Both the position numbers and the translations under genes were made by a program. Below, piece after piece: positions 50,527-62,702 of a stretch of 64,000 nt of DNA (its first letter is position 1; every line of letters starts with the position of its first letter). Location: contig CP141149.1 in the NCBI GenBank assembly GCA_035235625.1, positions 36,945,753 through 37,009,752 of the forward strand, in the 5' to 3' direction. Source of the stretch: Saururus chinensis. Lineage: Eukaryota; Streptophyta; Magnoliopsida; Piperales; Saururaceae. The notes beneath the pieces are model-generated. The model had not been told where the DNA came from. It saw only the letters and a list, made by a program, of their open reading frames with translations, and made no database searches.

Positions 50527-52468
50527 GGCATTTTGAGCTCTGGTCGTATAGTTAGTGTGCTGGTGGTGGGTTGATTTATTATAGGAAAGCCGACTTTGCA
50601 TTATTGAAGCTGTCTGATTTTCAGGATGAGGGATGATTTTCTGTGCTGCGCATTTAAAATTTTTGCTGCTGATTCAATTAGGCAACAACATTCAAATTTA
50701 TGCAGGTGAGATGGTTCTTCTTTTTGACCTTGTTACTGAAATCTTACATACTCATTGGTTGACTAAAATTGCCAGCTTTGGGTATTTGGTTTCCGAGCTG
50801 AGGACACATACATGTTTACAATATATTTCCTGAAGGGTTAAATTGTCTGGGATTTGAAGTTACCGGGAAGATGATTAAGCTTGAGACATATTCGGGTGTG
50901 TCAAGCTGATATTTTATAATTGGTAAAAGGTATTGTGGGCAGGAAATCAGCCTGTTTTCTAAAGTTTTATGGGTGTATGGGTGATCTTCTAGTGACCAGT
51001 TATTTAGATTATATATGAAGGCGTATCAGCACAGTTTTTGTAGGCAGTATGTGACAAGTTTGCATTTTTGAAGGCCTCATGAGCTCTTTCATGAAGTAAG
51101 TTCCTTAGGAAATTATTGGATATGTTGGGAGCTTGGAAGATCAATGTATATTTGAGGATGAAGAAAGTAAATCAGTTTAAGCAAAAAAAAAAAAGCGAAT
51201 AGTCAGTTTGTGGCCTAACATCACTTTTTTTTTTCTGAAGCAAAAAATTATGTGAATAATTTGTTTGCATTTCTCGCATACATAAAACCATTGGGTATTA
51301 GTTGCTCTGTTGGTGAGTGAGGCTCTGCACCGAAGAGAGATAAACTTGGTAGGTTTTTTTAGTATTTTTGGATATAACAGTAGTGTAAACTGGAAAGAGT
51401 CCATTTTTTATGTTCACAATTTGCAAAAAATTTAATTGGTCATCATCATTATCATTACGTTTTCCAATTATTAGAAATTGGCAACGAGTATTAAACAAGA
51501 AAGGTTGGCAACAGGTATTTTTAGATTGTAGCAACTTGTATTCTTGATGTAAACTAGAAATTTAAAATGTAGCTTGTAAATGGAAAATTGAAGTTTTATA
51601 ATAGGAATTCAGGTAATTAGGTCCCAGCAAAATAACATAAAGGTAATAAAGAGTTGGTGAGACTTAGAGTGCCTTGGCATTTAGTAAGGCAGAAGAAATC
51701 TATAAAGAGCAGGATCAGAAGAAAACAGAATAGTGAATGATCTTGAAGAGGAAATTCTGAGAGAGGGATATTCATCGGAGACAACAGTGGTAAAATTTTA
51801 GAGAATTTATTTGAAAGATTTAGCGAGAAAATGAGAAAATAAGGAAGAAGAAGTTGAATATGGACGTAGAGAGTATGGAAAACCTTCCTGCTAAAACTTA
51901 GCAATTGGAGTGGGGTACACCTTACAAAAACCAATGACCTCAAATATTATGGCTAGTAAAATGGCTAGTACAGTATTCTTCTATATCTTATATGATCACC
52001 CTAGCCTGTATAGCTACAATGGCTAAGCTCAGGCTAGGGTGTCTATTTCTTGCCGCCAAGCCAACAACCTAGTCTTGCCACAACTGCCAACAACATGGCC
52101 TCCACGTTTGTGGCTGCCATGGATAGACAGCACCAACAACTTTGTCGTGGTGACTAACAATGGCCAAATCTAGTGGTGGCGTAGACATAGATCTACACTT
52201 GTGAGTTTCTATTAATAAAGGGAAAAAACATTTAAAATGTGTGTATAATATAAAATGTAAATATTTATAGTTTATGCAATTTTACATAAAATTTAAATAT
52301 TTACACTTAGTGTTATAACACAATGAACGCGTACTATTTCTTAGTGAAGGTTAACAGTGTTCTTATAGATCTCCAAGGTTCCAACAAACATCCATTTTAG
52401 ACAAAATTTTGAAACAACCTGTGCTTGGCAGAAGTACAATTTTAGCTGTGCAGGTAGAGATTTGTTGT
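50527..52468. other. XYLT downstream region and non-coding DNA
   Basis: The first few hundred bases are probably the XYLT 3' UTR. Beyond about 51200 the sequence is AT-rich with short unsupported ORFs and no clear element ends. Confidence 0.4.
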
Positions 52469-52524
52469 CACGCTCTGAGGTTTTTAAACAATAGCATAAA
52501 CTTTTCTTTCAAATTTTTTTATTA

Positions 52525-52679
52525 AATATTCGATAAAATATCTTGGGTTGTGAGCCACTCATTTGTGAATTACTATATTAAACAAGGTCAAATCACATCA
52601 CAATATTCGATAAAATATCTTGGGTTGTGAGCCACTCGTTTGTGAATTACTATATTAAACAAGGTCAAATCACACCACA
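52525..52679. repeat. 77-bp tandem duplication
   Basis: 'aatattcgataaaatatctt' begins at 52525 and again at 52602. The two copies differ at two or three positions only, so this is a recent duplication. Confidence 0.9.
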
Positions 52680-53202
52680 ATCTAATAGGGTCTAGCCCGA
52701 GTATATTTCACAGATATACATTATCCATTAATATAAGTAATTGACATTCACGCACCTAAAGTCAAATATACACATACCAAAAGTTTAGTTAATATGAAGC
52801 ATAACAATGACAACAATTCACAAATTAAGAATAACAATGTATACATATAATATGATTAACAATACATGTATATCATCAAGAGAATATAAAGATAGAGATG
52901 AACAACAACATAACATAATGAATAACATAAGAACATCATAATTTTCATATGATGGCAATAGTCAAGAGTTCATCTCCCTTATTAAGTGCAAGTCACAAAG
53001 GTTCTTTACGACACATTAGCCACATCTAAGAGCCTTTCTCTCTCACTAGATCATGAATTACTCACAAATCAACTTCAGTTTTTCTTAAGCATGTCCGATT
53101 CATCTACGAAATGAAGCTTAGACCCAAAAAGGCTCATGGACCCAAGTGGTCAAGATCTTGATTACCATAATCGTCAAATCTCTATATTGCACTATGCGGG
53201 AT

Positions 53203-54634
53203 TGATAAGTAAGAAATATATATCTATTTTATATGCCTTTTTACCTTATTTGCTAGTATAGATTAGGTTAATTAAGAGTTAGTTATAGTTTATTTAGATT
53301 AAGATAAAAATTAGTATTTTAGTTTAATTATTAAAAATGTTATAGTTATTAGTAGTTTAGATATGTATTTGAACAAAGTTGAAATTTTAATTATATTGTA
53401 CATGTCTAAAGGATGATATTTTATATTTTGTAGGTAAAATGTGCTTATCGAGGTACTTGGACGATGTTTGGAATGATTCAAAATAGTCTTGACATGCTTT
53501 AAAGTGATTTGGACAACTTTTTAGAGTTATAAACAAGTTAGAAATTAATATGGACATGCAGAAAAGCTTAATGAACAGAATATGGACTGTCCAGAAAAAC
53601 TGTCCAGATTGTAGAAACATTATAGCCGTTCGAACGGGGTCACTTACCGTTCGCTCAGGATAACGTAATTTTGAAGCAAAACTCAGTTCAAGCGTTCGAA
53701 CTGGCATGCAGGGCGTTCGAACGGCATAACGTGCAGTTTCCTAGTTTTAGCCAATTTTTAATCCTTTTCATATTGGACTTCTTCCTACAGATCTTATGCC
53801 TATAAAAAGACATATTTGGCTTGAAACTAGAGGATTCAAGTAGATTTTATGAAGAGAAAAAGGAAAAATAAGATGAAAGAGAACTCAAAGCTTTCAGTGG
53901 AGATTCAAGTGCTTCCTTCTACCATGGAAGGCTAGACTTTTCTTTTACTTAGGAGTTGATGAAGCTATAGATAAGTTTCAGTTTCTTTTCTTTTTAATTT
54001 AGATCTTAGTTGTGAATGATGACAATTGTATGATAATGATTTCCTTTTTAATGGAAGAACTTTTAATGTTTATTCAAGCCTATGTTGATTTATTGTCTTG
54101 TAGATGATAGATTGATGTGGTTTTGATATTTTCATCGATTCTAATTTCTGTGATTTAGATGAGATGGTCATACAATAGTTTTAATGTTAAGATAATTAAT
54201 GACTTGGATGAGTTATACTAAGATTAGATGTGTCATGCCTATAGCTAGTTTAGTGTGGATGATCCGTGCTATTGTCGAAGATAGTTCATGCCATGAAATT
54301 TAATTAATGATTCTTTCTAAAGTAATTCTAGCTTTTAGTTGAGAATACTTATTCATATTCACACTAGATTTAGATTAAAAGTTAAAGAATTGTTATGGTT
54401 CTATAGTGGATTCGATTTCCTAAGTAATTTCTATCATATTAATCTCTTATTTTTAAACTAGTTGATTTCTTTCATTTACTTAATTAAAGTTTAAGTTCTT
54501 TCTAGTTTTTAATCAACAAATTCTTCCTTAGATTTAGTAATAATTCATTCGTCCCTGAGGTTCGACAACCCTTAAATACTCATCCTAGTACAATTACCTT
54601 GTACACTTGCAAAGAGTTTAATTATAAATGATCA
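53203..54634 (-). mobile_element. Family D LTR-like element, copy 3
   Basis: Minus-strand start TGATCATTTATAATT and end TTACTTATCA, 1432 bp. Flanks GGGAT (53198-53202) and GGGAC (54635-54639) are a duplication with one mismatch. It keeps an open frame of 106 codons (53707-53387) matching that of copy 4 but with many amino-acid changes. Confidence 0.85.
53626..53724 (-). repeat. Paired palindrome cassette in family D copy 3
   Basis: Units begin at 53627 (CGTTCGAACG), 53648 (CGTTCGCTCA), 53693 (CGTTCGAACT) and 53714 (CGTTCGAACG). Spacing is 21 bp within pairs and 66 bp between pairs. This copy uses the GTTCGAAC core, while copies 2 and 4 use GATCGATC. Confidence 0.85.
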
Positions 54635-55870
54635 GGGACCAATCATCTTTTAATGATCTAGTCCATTCGAACATAACTTTTAGATCAAAGGAGCAACTGT
54701 ACATAATTCTTACCCTTGGGGAGATGAAAGACCATGATCCTTTTTCATACAATACCCTTCTGTCAACGTGGCTAAATAACTCAATTGAGGAGCCAACTAG
54801 ACATTAGGATCTCGTGTTTTCAAGTGTCGAACATCATTGGTATGCAGTATGATCCAACATAGCGATCCATACACACAAATATGTTTACTTACCTTTACAT
54901 AAACCTACTCATCATTATTCATACATGCATCCAAATGAACTAAAAATTATGTCAATAAGTACTCAATATTAGCATATATCATGACATAACTCTTTCTTAA
55001 AATACCCTAATACCGACTTATCATTGGTGTGCTCACCAATGCATCAGCCAAAGTGTCATCAATCCCTATTGACAATCTATAGACGCGTCGAACCCTCACT
55101 GACAATGGGCTGGCTGTACGTAACCTCCCTCATCAACGCCACACTAATGCGTCGACCTCTACAAGTGACTGACCAAAAGTACACTGACGCTCCTGTGCTT
55201 GTCAATGTCAGTATTGTTATCTCCCTCCTTCCACTAATACCATCATTGACACATTGGTGGTCGTGCCGATGATCGGGAGAGAAACAATAGAAACTTTTCC
55301 GATTTTCTGAATCACTCCAAAACATGTCATGATATAATACTTCCCACACATAATTATCCCATAGTGATAAACAATATATCTACTATCATAAATTTACTAA
55401 ACATTGGTAAAACATGATTTCACAACATAATCATTATGTAAATTTTAGAAATCATTCTTAACATGCTTTCATGTGAGATAACGACTATAAAACATGTCAT
55501 ATTTTCCCTTCAATGCCCTTTACCATAACAATGTTAACAATTTCACCTTTTTCCTCCACCAAACTCATAGGTTTCCATATTCTAGTCACTTCTCCTCCTA
55601 CTCTAGACCTTGACATGCCCTTACTACAATGAAATGTACTATTAGCGACACAAAAATAAACGTCGCTAAAAACTACTACTTGCGACGCATAAAAAAACAT
55701 CGTAAAAATATTAACTATTAGTGAAGCTTTTTATTAAGTGTCACTAATATATATATTAGTGATGCTTTATAATAAACGTCGCTAATAGTTATGCTATTAA
55801 CAATGCTTTAAATAAGTGTCACTAAAAGATATATATTTTAAATAAAGGAGAAAACATAACTATTAGCGAC

Positions 55871-56310
55871 ATATTTTCTTAAGCGTCTCTCATCTCTCTC
55901 TCCTCTCTTTCCTCTCTCTAATCTCTCCTCTTTTCTCTCTCTCTCCTCTCTCTATCTCCTCCATCTCTCTTCTCTTTTCTCTCTTACCTTCTCTCTCTCC
56001 TCTTTTCTCTCTTCCCTTCTCTATCTCTCCTCTTTTCTCTCTCCACTCTCTCTCTCTGCTCTTTCTCTTCTCTCTCTATCTCCTCCCTCTCCCTCTCTTC
56101 TATTTTCTCTCTTCCCTTCTCGCTCTCCTCTCTCTATCTCCTCCCTCTCTCTCTTCTCTTTTCTCTCTTCCCTTCTCTCTCTCCTCTTTTCTCTCTCCAC
56201 TATCTCTCTCCTCTCTCTTATCTTTTATCTCTCTCTTCCCTTCTCTCATTCTCTCTCCACTCTCTCTATCCTATCACTCTCTCTCTCCCTCTCCCTCTCT
56301 ATCTCTCCCC
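55871..56310. repeat. CT-rich low-complexity tract in the CACTA element
   Basis: About 440 bp of almost pure pyrimidine on the plus strand with 'ctctctcttcccttctctct' words repeated at irregular spacing. A similar but shorter strand-asymmetric tract, GC-rich, lies at 58328-58670 and at 56500-56676. Confidence 0.9.
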
Positions 56311-56676
56311 CACTTTTTGTGATGCTTCCAGCTTGCGCGGGTGAAATTTTACCTGCAGGGGAAATTTCAAGCGCGGGCAAATTTTGCCTGCTGTCCTTTA
56401 TCTCCTCCCCACTCTCCTTCCCTGCTAACTGATACCAACCCTGCAACCGCCCCCGGGACCACTCCCCAGTGACCTCCTCCGCCCTGGAAACCAGCCCCCT
56501 CCTCCCTTCCTCTCCCCCTCTCTCCCGGTTCCACCACTCCTTCCCCTCTCCCCGGATCCCCCCTCCTATGAAAAACAGGGGGGGGACTGGGGATAGAGGG
56601 GGGAGCATGAGGGAGGAGGCCAGAATCTGCCCCCCACCCTCCTCCTCCTTCCCGCTCCCCCCTCTCCCTGGGTCCC

Positions 56677-58327
56677 TGATCGTTTATAATTAAACCCTTC
56701 GCAAGTGTACAAGGTAATTGTACTAGGATAAGTATTTAAGGGTTGTCGAACCTCAGGGACGGATGGATTATTACTAAATCTAAAGAGGAATTTGCTAATT
56801 AAAAACTAAAATAAACTTAAACTTAAATTAAGCAAAAGAAAGGAATCAACTAGTTTAAAATAAGAGATTAATATGATGTAAATTACTTAGGAAATCGAAT
56901 CCACTATAGAACCATAACAATTCTTTAACTTTTAATCTAAATCTAGTGTGAATATGAACAAGTATTTTCAGCTACAAGCTAGAATTACTTCAAAAAGAAT
57001 CATTAATTAACTTCCATTGCATGAACTATCTTCGACAATAGCACGAATCATCTACACTAAACTAGCTATAGGCATGACCCGTCTAATCTTAGTATAACTC
57101 ATCCAAGTCATTAATTATCTTAACATTAAAACTATTGTATGCCCATCTCATCTAAATTACAGAAATTAGAATCGATTAAGTATTTTCAGCTACAAGCTAG
57201 AATTACTTCAAAAAGAATCATTAATTAACTTCCATTGCATGAACTATCTTCGACAATAGCACGAATCATCTACACTAAACTAGCTATAGGCATGACCCGT
57301 CTAATCTTAGTATAACTCATCCAAGTCATTAATTATCTTAACATTAAAACTATTGTATGACCATCTCATCTAAATTACAGAAATTAGAATCGATGAAAAT
57401 ATCAAAATCATATCAATCTATCATCTACAAGACAATAAATCAACATAGACTTGAATAAACATTAAAAGCTCTTCCATTAAAAAGGAAATCCATATCATAC
57501 AATTGTCATCATTCATAACTGAGATCTAAATTAAAAAGAAAAGAAATTGAAACTTATCTATAGCTTCATCAACTCCTAAGTAAAAGAAAAGTCTAGCCTT
57601 CCATTGTAGAAGAAAGCACTTGAATCTCCATTGAAAGCTTTGAGTTCTCTTCCATCTTCTTCTTCCTTTTTCTCTTCCTAAAATCTACTGGAATCCCCCC
57701 AATTTTAAGCCAAATATGTCTTTTTATAGGCATAAGTTCTATAGGAAGAAGTCCAATATGAAAAGGATTGGAATTTGGGTCAAGCTAGGAAACTACAAGT
57801 TATGCCGATCGATCGCCCTGCATGCCCGATCGATCGCTTGAACTGTATTTTTGTCTGAATTCACGTTATCCCGATCGATCGGTAAGTGACCCCGTTCGAT
57901 CGGATACAGTGTTTCTGCAATCTGGACAGTTTTCCTGGACAGTTCATATTCTGTTCATTAAGCTTTCCTTCGTGTCCATAATAATTTTTAACTTGTTTAT
58001 AACTCCGAAAAGTTGTCCAAATCACTTTAAAGCATGTGAAGACTACTTTGAACTATTCAAAACATCATCCAAGTACTTCGATAAGCGCACTTTACCTACA
58101 AAACATAAAATACCATATTTTAGACATGTAGAATATAATTAAAATTCCATCTTGATTTAAATACATGTCTAAACAACTAATAACTACAAAATCATTAATA
58201 ATTAAACTAAAATACTAATATCTATCTTAATCTAAATAAACCATAATTAACTCTAAATTAACCTAATCTATACTAGCAAATAAGGTAAAAAAGGCATATA
58301 AAATAGATATATATTTTATACTTATCA
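56677..58327 (+). mobile_element. Family D LTR-like element, copy 4
   Basis: TGATCGTTTATAATT...ATACTTATCA with exact GTCCC duplications at 56672-56676 and 58328-58332, nested in the CACTA element. The extra length over copy 2 (1651 against 1410 bp) is largely a 218-bp tandem duplication: 'aagtattttcagctacaagc' begins at 56960 and again at 57178. Open frame 57822-58142 (106 codons) matches that of copy 3. Confidence 0.9.
57805..57906 (+). repeat. Paired palindrome cassette in family D copy 4
   Basis: Units begin at 57806, 57827, 57872 (all CGATCGATCG) and 57893 (CGTTCGATCG): 21, 66 and 21 bp spacing as in copy 2. Confidence 0.9.
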
Positions 58328-59690
58328 GTCCCCCCCACCCTCGCCATTCACCCCCTCCCCTAGCAGAGGAGGGGAGGGAGGGGTGAACCTGGGAGAGAGA
58401 GGGGACTGGGGAGAGGGAGCGCCCTCTCCCCCACCCTCCCCATTCACCCCCCGCCCACAAAGGAGGGGAAGGGGGGACCACCTGGGGAGAGAGAGAGGAC
58501 TGGGAAGAGGCACTAGAATTCGGCCCCTCTCCCCGGTCCTGTCCCCCCTCCCCAATCCCCCCCCACCCCCAACAGAGGAGGAGAAGGGGGGGACTGGGAT
58601 GCCGGATTCTGGCTCCTAACCGGAATCGAGCCCCCTCTCCCCTCCATGGTATCCCCCAGGCCCGCCACTGGCTATTTTTTTTTTAAATTTCAAGTTTTTA
58701 GTGACACTTCGTTGAAGCCTTTTTTTTGACATATTAGCGATGCTTTTGAAAGCGTCGCTAATTTATAAAATTCCTTTTTAAATATATTTTATCTTTAGCG
58801 GCACTTTCCATAAGTGTTGCTAAATACTATATTTTATTATTTTATAATTTTTTTGGCAACACATAAATAAGCATCGCTAATAAGTTGTTTTCTATTTTTT
58901 TTAAAATATTTTTTATTAGCGATGCTTAATAAAGCATCACTAAACCTCGCTAATAATCAATTATTAGTGACACTTATAATTATACGTTGCTAATAAGCTA
59001 TTTTTTATTTTTTTAAAATATTTTTTATATTACAGACGTATAATAAAGCGTTGCTAATAACTGATTATTAATGACACTTATAATAATGCATTACTAATAC
59101 TATTAGTGACACTTTACTATGCGTTGTAAAAGTAAAATAATTTGCGATGCATAAATAAACATTGTTAATGTTACACTATTAGCGATGCTTGATGTTAAGC
59201 GTCGCTAATGAGCAATAGCGACTGTAATTTTATCAATGCATTTAACGATACTTTTTAAGTATTGCGAATAATCATTAGCGTCACTTAGAATATTATTAGC
59301 GATGCTAAAAAGCATTGCTAATAGTACTATTTGTTCTAGTGCTTAATTCTTCTTATTTGACCCCAATGTCAGAGATTCCAAAAGATTTGAGTCAAAGGGT
59401 GTCCAAGGTATTTATACGAGGGAGAAATAACTGAATTCTTGTGCATAACCATCTCAAAACCACATGAAACCGCTTTGAATTGCAATTTCAAATCCATTAG
59501 CAAAACACACCCATGAACATTGACGCATTTATGGTTCATTGACAATATGATTGTCACTTCATCAATAATGTGAGTGCTAACGTTTCGAATCCTTACCGAC
59601 ATTGGCCAATAATATCGCCAACATAGTCATCGACATGTGGAAGCTTGCCGATGAAAAATTTTTGTTCCAAAAAGTTGAAACAACAAGCTC

Positions 59691-60183
59691 TAAATTTATA
59701 ATTGTTCATACTTTCCCCTGAGTTTATTACTTAGAAGTATTTATAACCACAAGTTTGTCAATACATCGAAACTGATGCCCACATACTCTAAGTAAAAGAA
59801 GTAATTAATAAATTAAAGATAAAAAAATAATAATTAAAAGAGTTTTTTCCATATTGCTTGGCCAAAGAACGAAATATTCCATATTCCTTGGATTTGAAAC
59901 GAAAATGCTATATTACCTGTTTGTGGACCAAAATGCTCTTAGGTTTCCACTATAACAGGTTTTAATGTATAGAGTAGTAAATTCACAAGGGAATGGTGAA
60001 GTGCCGTTTAGGTAGGCTGGGAGTCATCGGCGGTGAACGGAACTCACCGGTGGGAGCGGACCGATGGTGACTCACAGACGAGAGTCGATGAACAAGGAAA
60101 AAATATTTTTTGAGAGCGCTGATGCTGTGTGAGTGCTCCAAAAGCTGCATTTCGTAGAAAAGAATCATTCTTTCACACCGAAG
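59691..60183. other. Non-coding flank of the Mutator-like pseudogene
   Basis: No gene. It may hold the 5' terminal region of the Mutator-like element, but its terminal inverted repeat could not be placed. Confidence 0.3.
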
Positions 60184-60632
60184 ATGGATATGATCGGTAT
60201 TTGCATCCATTATAACGAAGAGTTAGGCAATGACGACATGTATATTGGTGGAATGGCATGATTGATGAGCATTCATCCATCGGTGAGCTTCGGCGAGTTG
60301 GTGGGGCAAGTCAAAGCACGACTTTCCGTCAATGGTAATGTTAGTTTGAACTATTTAATTTCATCTTCCCAATCATCCATGATATATGAATTACAAGATG
60401 ATGAGGACCTTCAATTAGTGTTCTCCATTCATAAGAAGACAAATAAGGAGGTGTTATCGTTGTATGCCGAGATGAAACAGCCCGACAATGGTGATAAATC
60501 ACCATCACCCTCTGTTGAAAGGAACCAAACAGTCAATAGAGCTGAATCACCCGTCATAATGGCTCATCCCAGCACTAATGTCGAATTTCATACCAGATTC
60601 AATGAAACTCAGTTCACCTTTGAAACTGCCAG

Positions 60633-60943
60633 GTAACAATATTGAATATTTAGATTATACACAATTGGTATATTTTGTGTACTCGAGACCATGATATTGA
60701 ACTTATCGTGTTAAGGGTAAATCATATCGTGGGAAGTTATAAACACGACCTGTAATATATCGTATTAGTAATTACACGATAGACACATGCGATAGAGCAA
60801 TTATATGTTGCATCAAAGCTATAATATCACGACATGCATCCATGTCGTGGTTTCAATAACACGTCTTTAAATGTTTGCGTGTTAACAGAATACACGATGT
60901 TGATTAATTTTGCATTTTTTTAACACGATAATGTGCAATGCAG
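60633..60943 (+). repeat. CACGA/TCGTG motif cluster in MULE intron 1
   Basis: About ten words of TATCGTGTTA, AACACGAT or ATCACGAC type in both orientations within 311 bp. The neighbouring exons do not show them. Confidence 0.7.
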
Positions 60944-61750
60944 ATTGGGAGAACCGGGAAACTTGCCCTCAACAAATCTATGTCAATCATCTTTCACCGA
61001 TCCTGCGAGTACAGAACCTGAAATAGAGGTTAATCAGAATAGATCAGAGGAATTGCCACCAATGATGGGTGGGACAAGGACTTCATTTGATAACTATGAA
61101 CCTCCATACAACCCTTGTAATTACGACGGTGGACAAGGAAAAGAAGTTAAAAATATGTGGGATGAGGATCTGTGGTACGATAATGATATAGTTGACATGG
61201 AAAGTATGTCTGACCACGAAGAATTTGGAAACAGCGAGGTTCCCAGTAACATCGACATTGAGGTAGAGGCAGATTGGGATACCGTCGATGATTTAAACAT
61301 GTTGGAACTGAATATTGATGACGACCAACTAATGACGGGTAGCTTGCAAGCTAAGGATTACCAGAAGCTCCTCGAATTGGGTACACGTTTTCTAAGTTTG
61401 TTGCATTTCAAGAGGGTCTTGATCGACTTAGCAATAAAGGTGAATTTCACATATCGTGTTGTGGATGAAAACCGGAATACATATGCCGCAAAGTGCTCCA
61501 ATGAAACTTGTAACTGGTACATAAGGGCTTCAAATATAGGAGATCATGTGGCTGTCACGAGGTTAGTGCCGACTTATTCATGGAACCCAAAGGAAGTCAG
61601 CTAACCATCCCCTAGCATCGCACCTTTGGATAGCGAGAAAATGTTATGACCTCTTTAAAGACTTTGTGGACATTACACCTAAGAGCATATCAAGTTATAT
61701 TTCGAAGCACTGGGGCATAACTGCGAACTGCAAGAAATGCTGGTGTGCAA

Positions 61751-62018
61751 GTAATGCATGAGAAGAAACGAAGTGTTGATTTAGTGTCACGATATGTTAG
61801 TCTAGCGTGTTATCATTTACATGCTTAAACTATAGTCGATATTGTGTTATCCATATCGTGTTATTAATCACACGACATATGTCCATATCGTGTTACCATA
61901 AACACGATTAGGCATCGTGTATGGATTCCAATCACACGAACATAAACTGTCGTGCAATCGGGAACATAATGTCATTTGGTGTCATTTAACATTTACTAAA
62001 TTGTATTTGGTCATGCAG
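61751..62018 (+). repeat. CACGA/TCGTG motif cluster in MULE intron 2
   Basis: About nine words of the same motif (ATCGTGTTA twice, CACACGAC, AACACGAT, ATCGTGTA and others) in 268 bp, although this intron has no other likeness to intron 1. Confidence 0.7.
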
Positions 62019-62687
62019 GTAAAGCTCTGACTGATTTAATAGATGGTGACCCAGACGAATCCTACCGCTTACTTCCTTCTTATGGGAGGCAAATAGAATA
62101 TATAAATCCGGAAAGTGTAGTTGTGCCAGTGAGATCATGTGACATACCCGGCCCTATGGGTGGGTACGATTTCAAAAGAGTATTCTGGATGTTTGGCCCT
62201 ATTGAGAGAGCGTTCAGAACAACCTTGAGGCCGTTGTTAATGGTTGATGCAACTTTCTTGAAAGGAAAGTGTAAGGACCCTCATCTTTAAAACCGGTTTT
62301 GATTTTTATTTAATTATGGGTTATCGTGCAATTTACGTGTTTTCTGATCTTATTCGGTGATTTCGTAAATAAATAGAGTTTGTGATGGTTTTAACCAAAA
62401 TTAACTTCAATATTAGTGGTTTTAAGTGATTTTAAACCAAATGTGAATTTTTGGAATTTTTTGGATTTTTCACTATTTTCCCAAAAATTAGGGTTTTGGC
62501 GGGACCCCTGTGGGCCCCACGGTTGAAAATTTTATTTTTATGTCAAATGAACCTAGACATATACTTAAGGTCACACAAAAATTTTCAGAATTTTATTAGG
62601 CTTAATTCGTGCTTAAATTTGCAAAATAACCACTTTTAGCCTACTTTTCATATTTACACCCCAAAACTTACCTATGCCTACCCCAAC

Positions 62688-62702
62688 CCTTACTATAAAA
62701 GG
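62688..62702 (+). promoter_or_regulatory. TATA-like box of LTR B
   Basis: 'ccttactataaaagggc' is kept in the family B copies at 62270 and 37362 (as 'cccttttatagtaagggt' on the plus strand near 41941) and at 33361 ('cccttactataaaagagg' near 33779). Conservation in three copies supports a promoter role. Confidence 0.6.

Larger units (their letters stand above)
55623..59341. mobile_element. Non-autonomous CACTA-like element
   Basis: Left end ACTACAATGAAATGTACTAT and inverted right end CACTAGAACAAATAGTACTA are matching termini of CACTA type; the left one lacks its first C. CTT at 55620-55622 and 59342-59344 is the 3-bp duplication expected. Both subterminal regions (55640-55860, 58690-59340) are filled with TTAGCGAC/GTCGCTAA words in both orientations, as in other CACTA elements. 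The body has a CT-rich tract, GC-rich sequence and a nested family D element, and no transposase. Confidence 0.8.
52469..59690 (-). mobile_element. LTR-like repeat family C, split by two insertions
   Basis: The plus strand begins TGTCACGCTCTGAGG, the complement of an LTR end. Remaining parts (52469-53202, 54635-55622 and 59342-about 59690) are joined across a family D element and a CACTA element, both with target duplications. The parts share words such as 'cattgacaat' and 'ccaatgcatcagcc'. The far end is not defined. About 2 kb without the insertions. Confidence 0.5.
60184..62269 (+). pseudogene. Mutator-like (MULE) transposase pseudogene, cut by an LTR
   Basis: Three exons: 60184-60632, 60944-61750 and 62019-62269, with GT-AG introns. 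The ATG at 60184 opens MDMIGICIHYNEELGNDD, but a TGA at 60259-60261 (a one-base change from CGA) interrupts it before SIHPSVSFGELVGQVKARL. Exon 2 has an acidic linker and the Mutator DNA-binding region (FKRVLIDLAIKVNFTYRVV, KCSNETCNWYIRASNIGDHV). A frameshift near 61595 leads into SHLWIARKCYDLFKDFVDIT. Exon 3 has DGDPDESYRLLPSYGRQIEY and FWMFGPIERAF, then VDATFLKGK with the first catalytic Asp. The frame is broken after FLKGK by the family B LTR at 62270. The remainder must lie beyond the window. With a stop, a frameshift and an insertion it is inactive. Both introns are rich in TCGTG/CACGA words. Confidence 0.85.

Noticed and set aside
56246-58619. ORFs of 72-120 codons in the CT-rich and GC-rich parts of the CACTA element
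   Set aside because: Low-complexity translations (Pro/Ser/Arg/Glu runs) produced by strand-asymmetric repeats.
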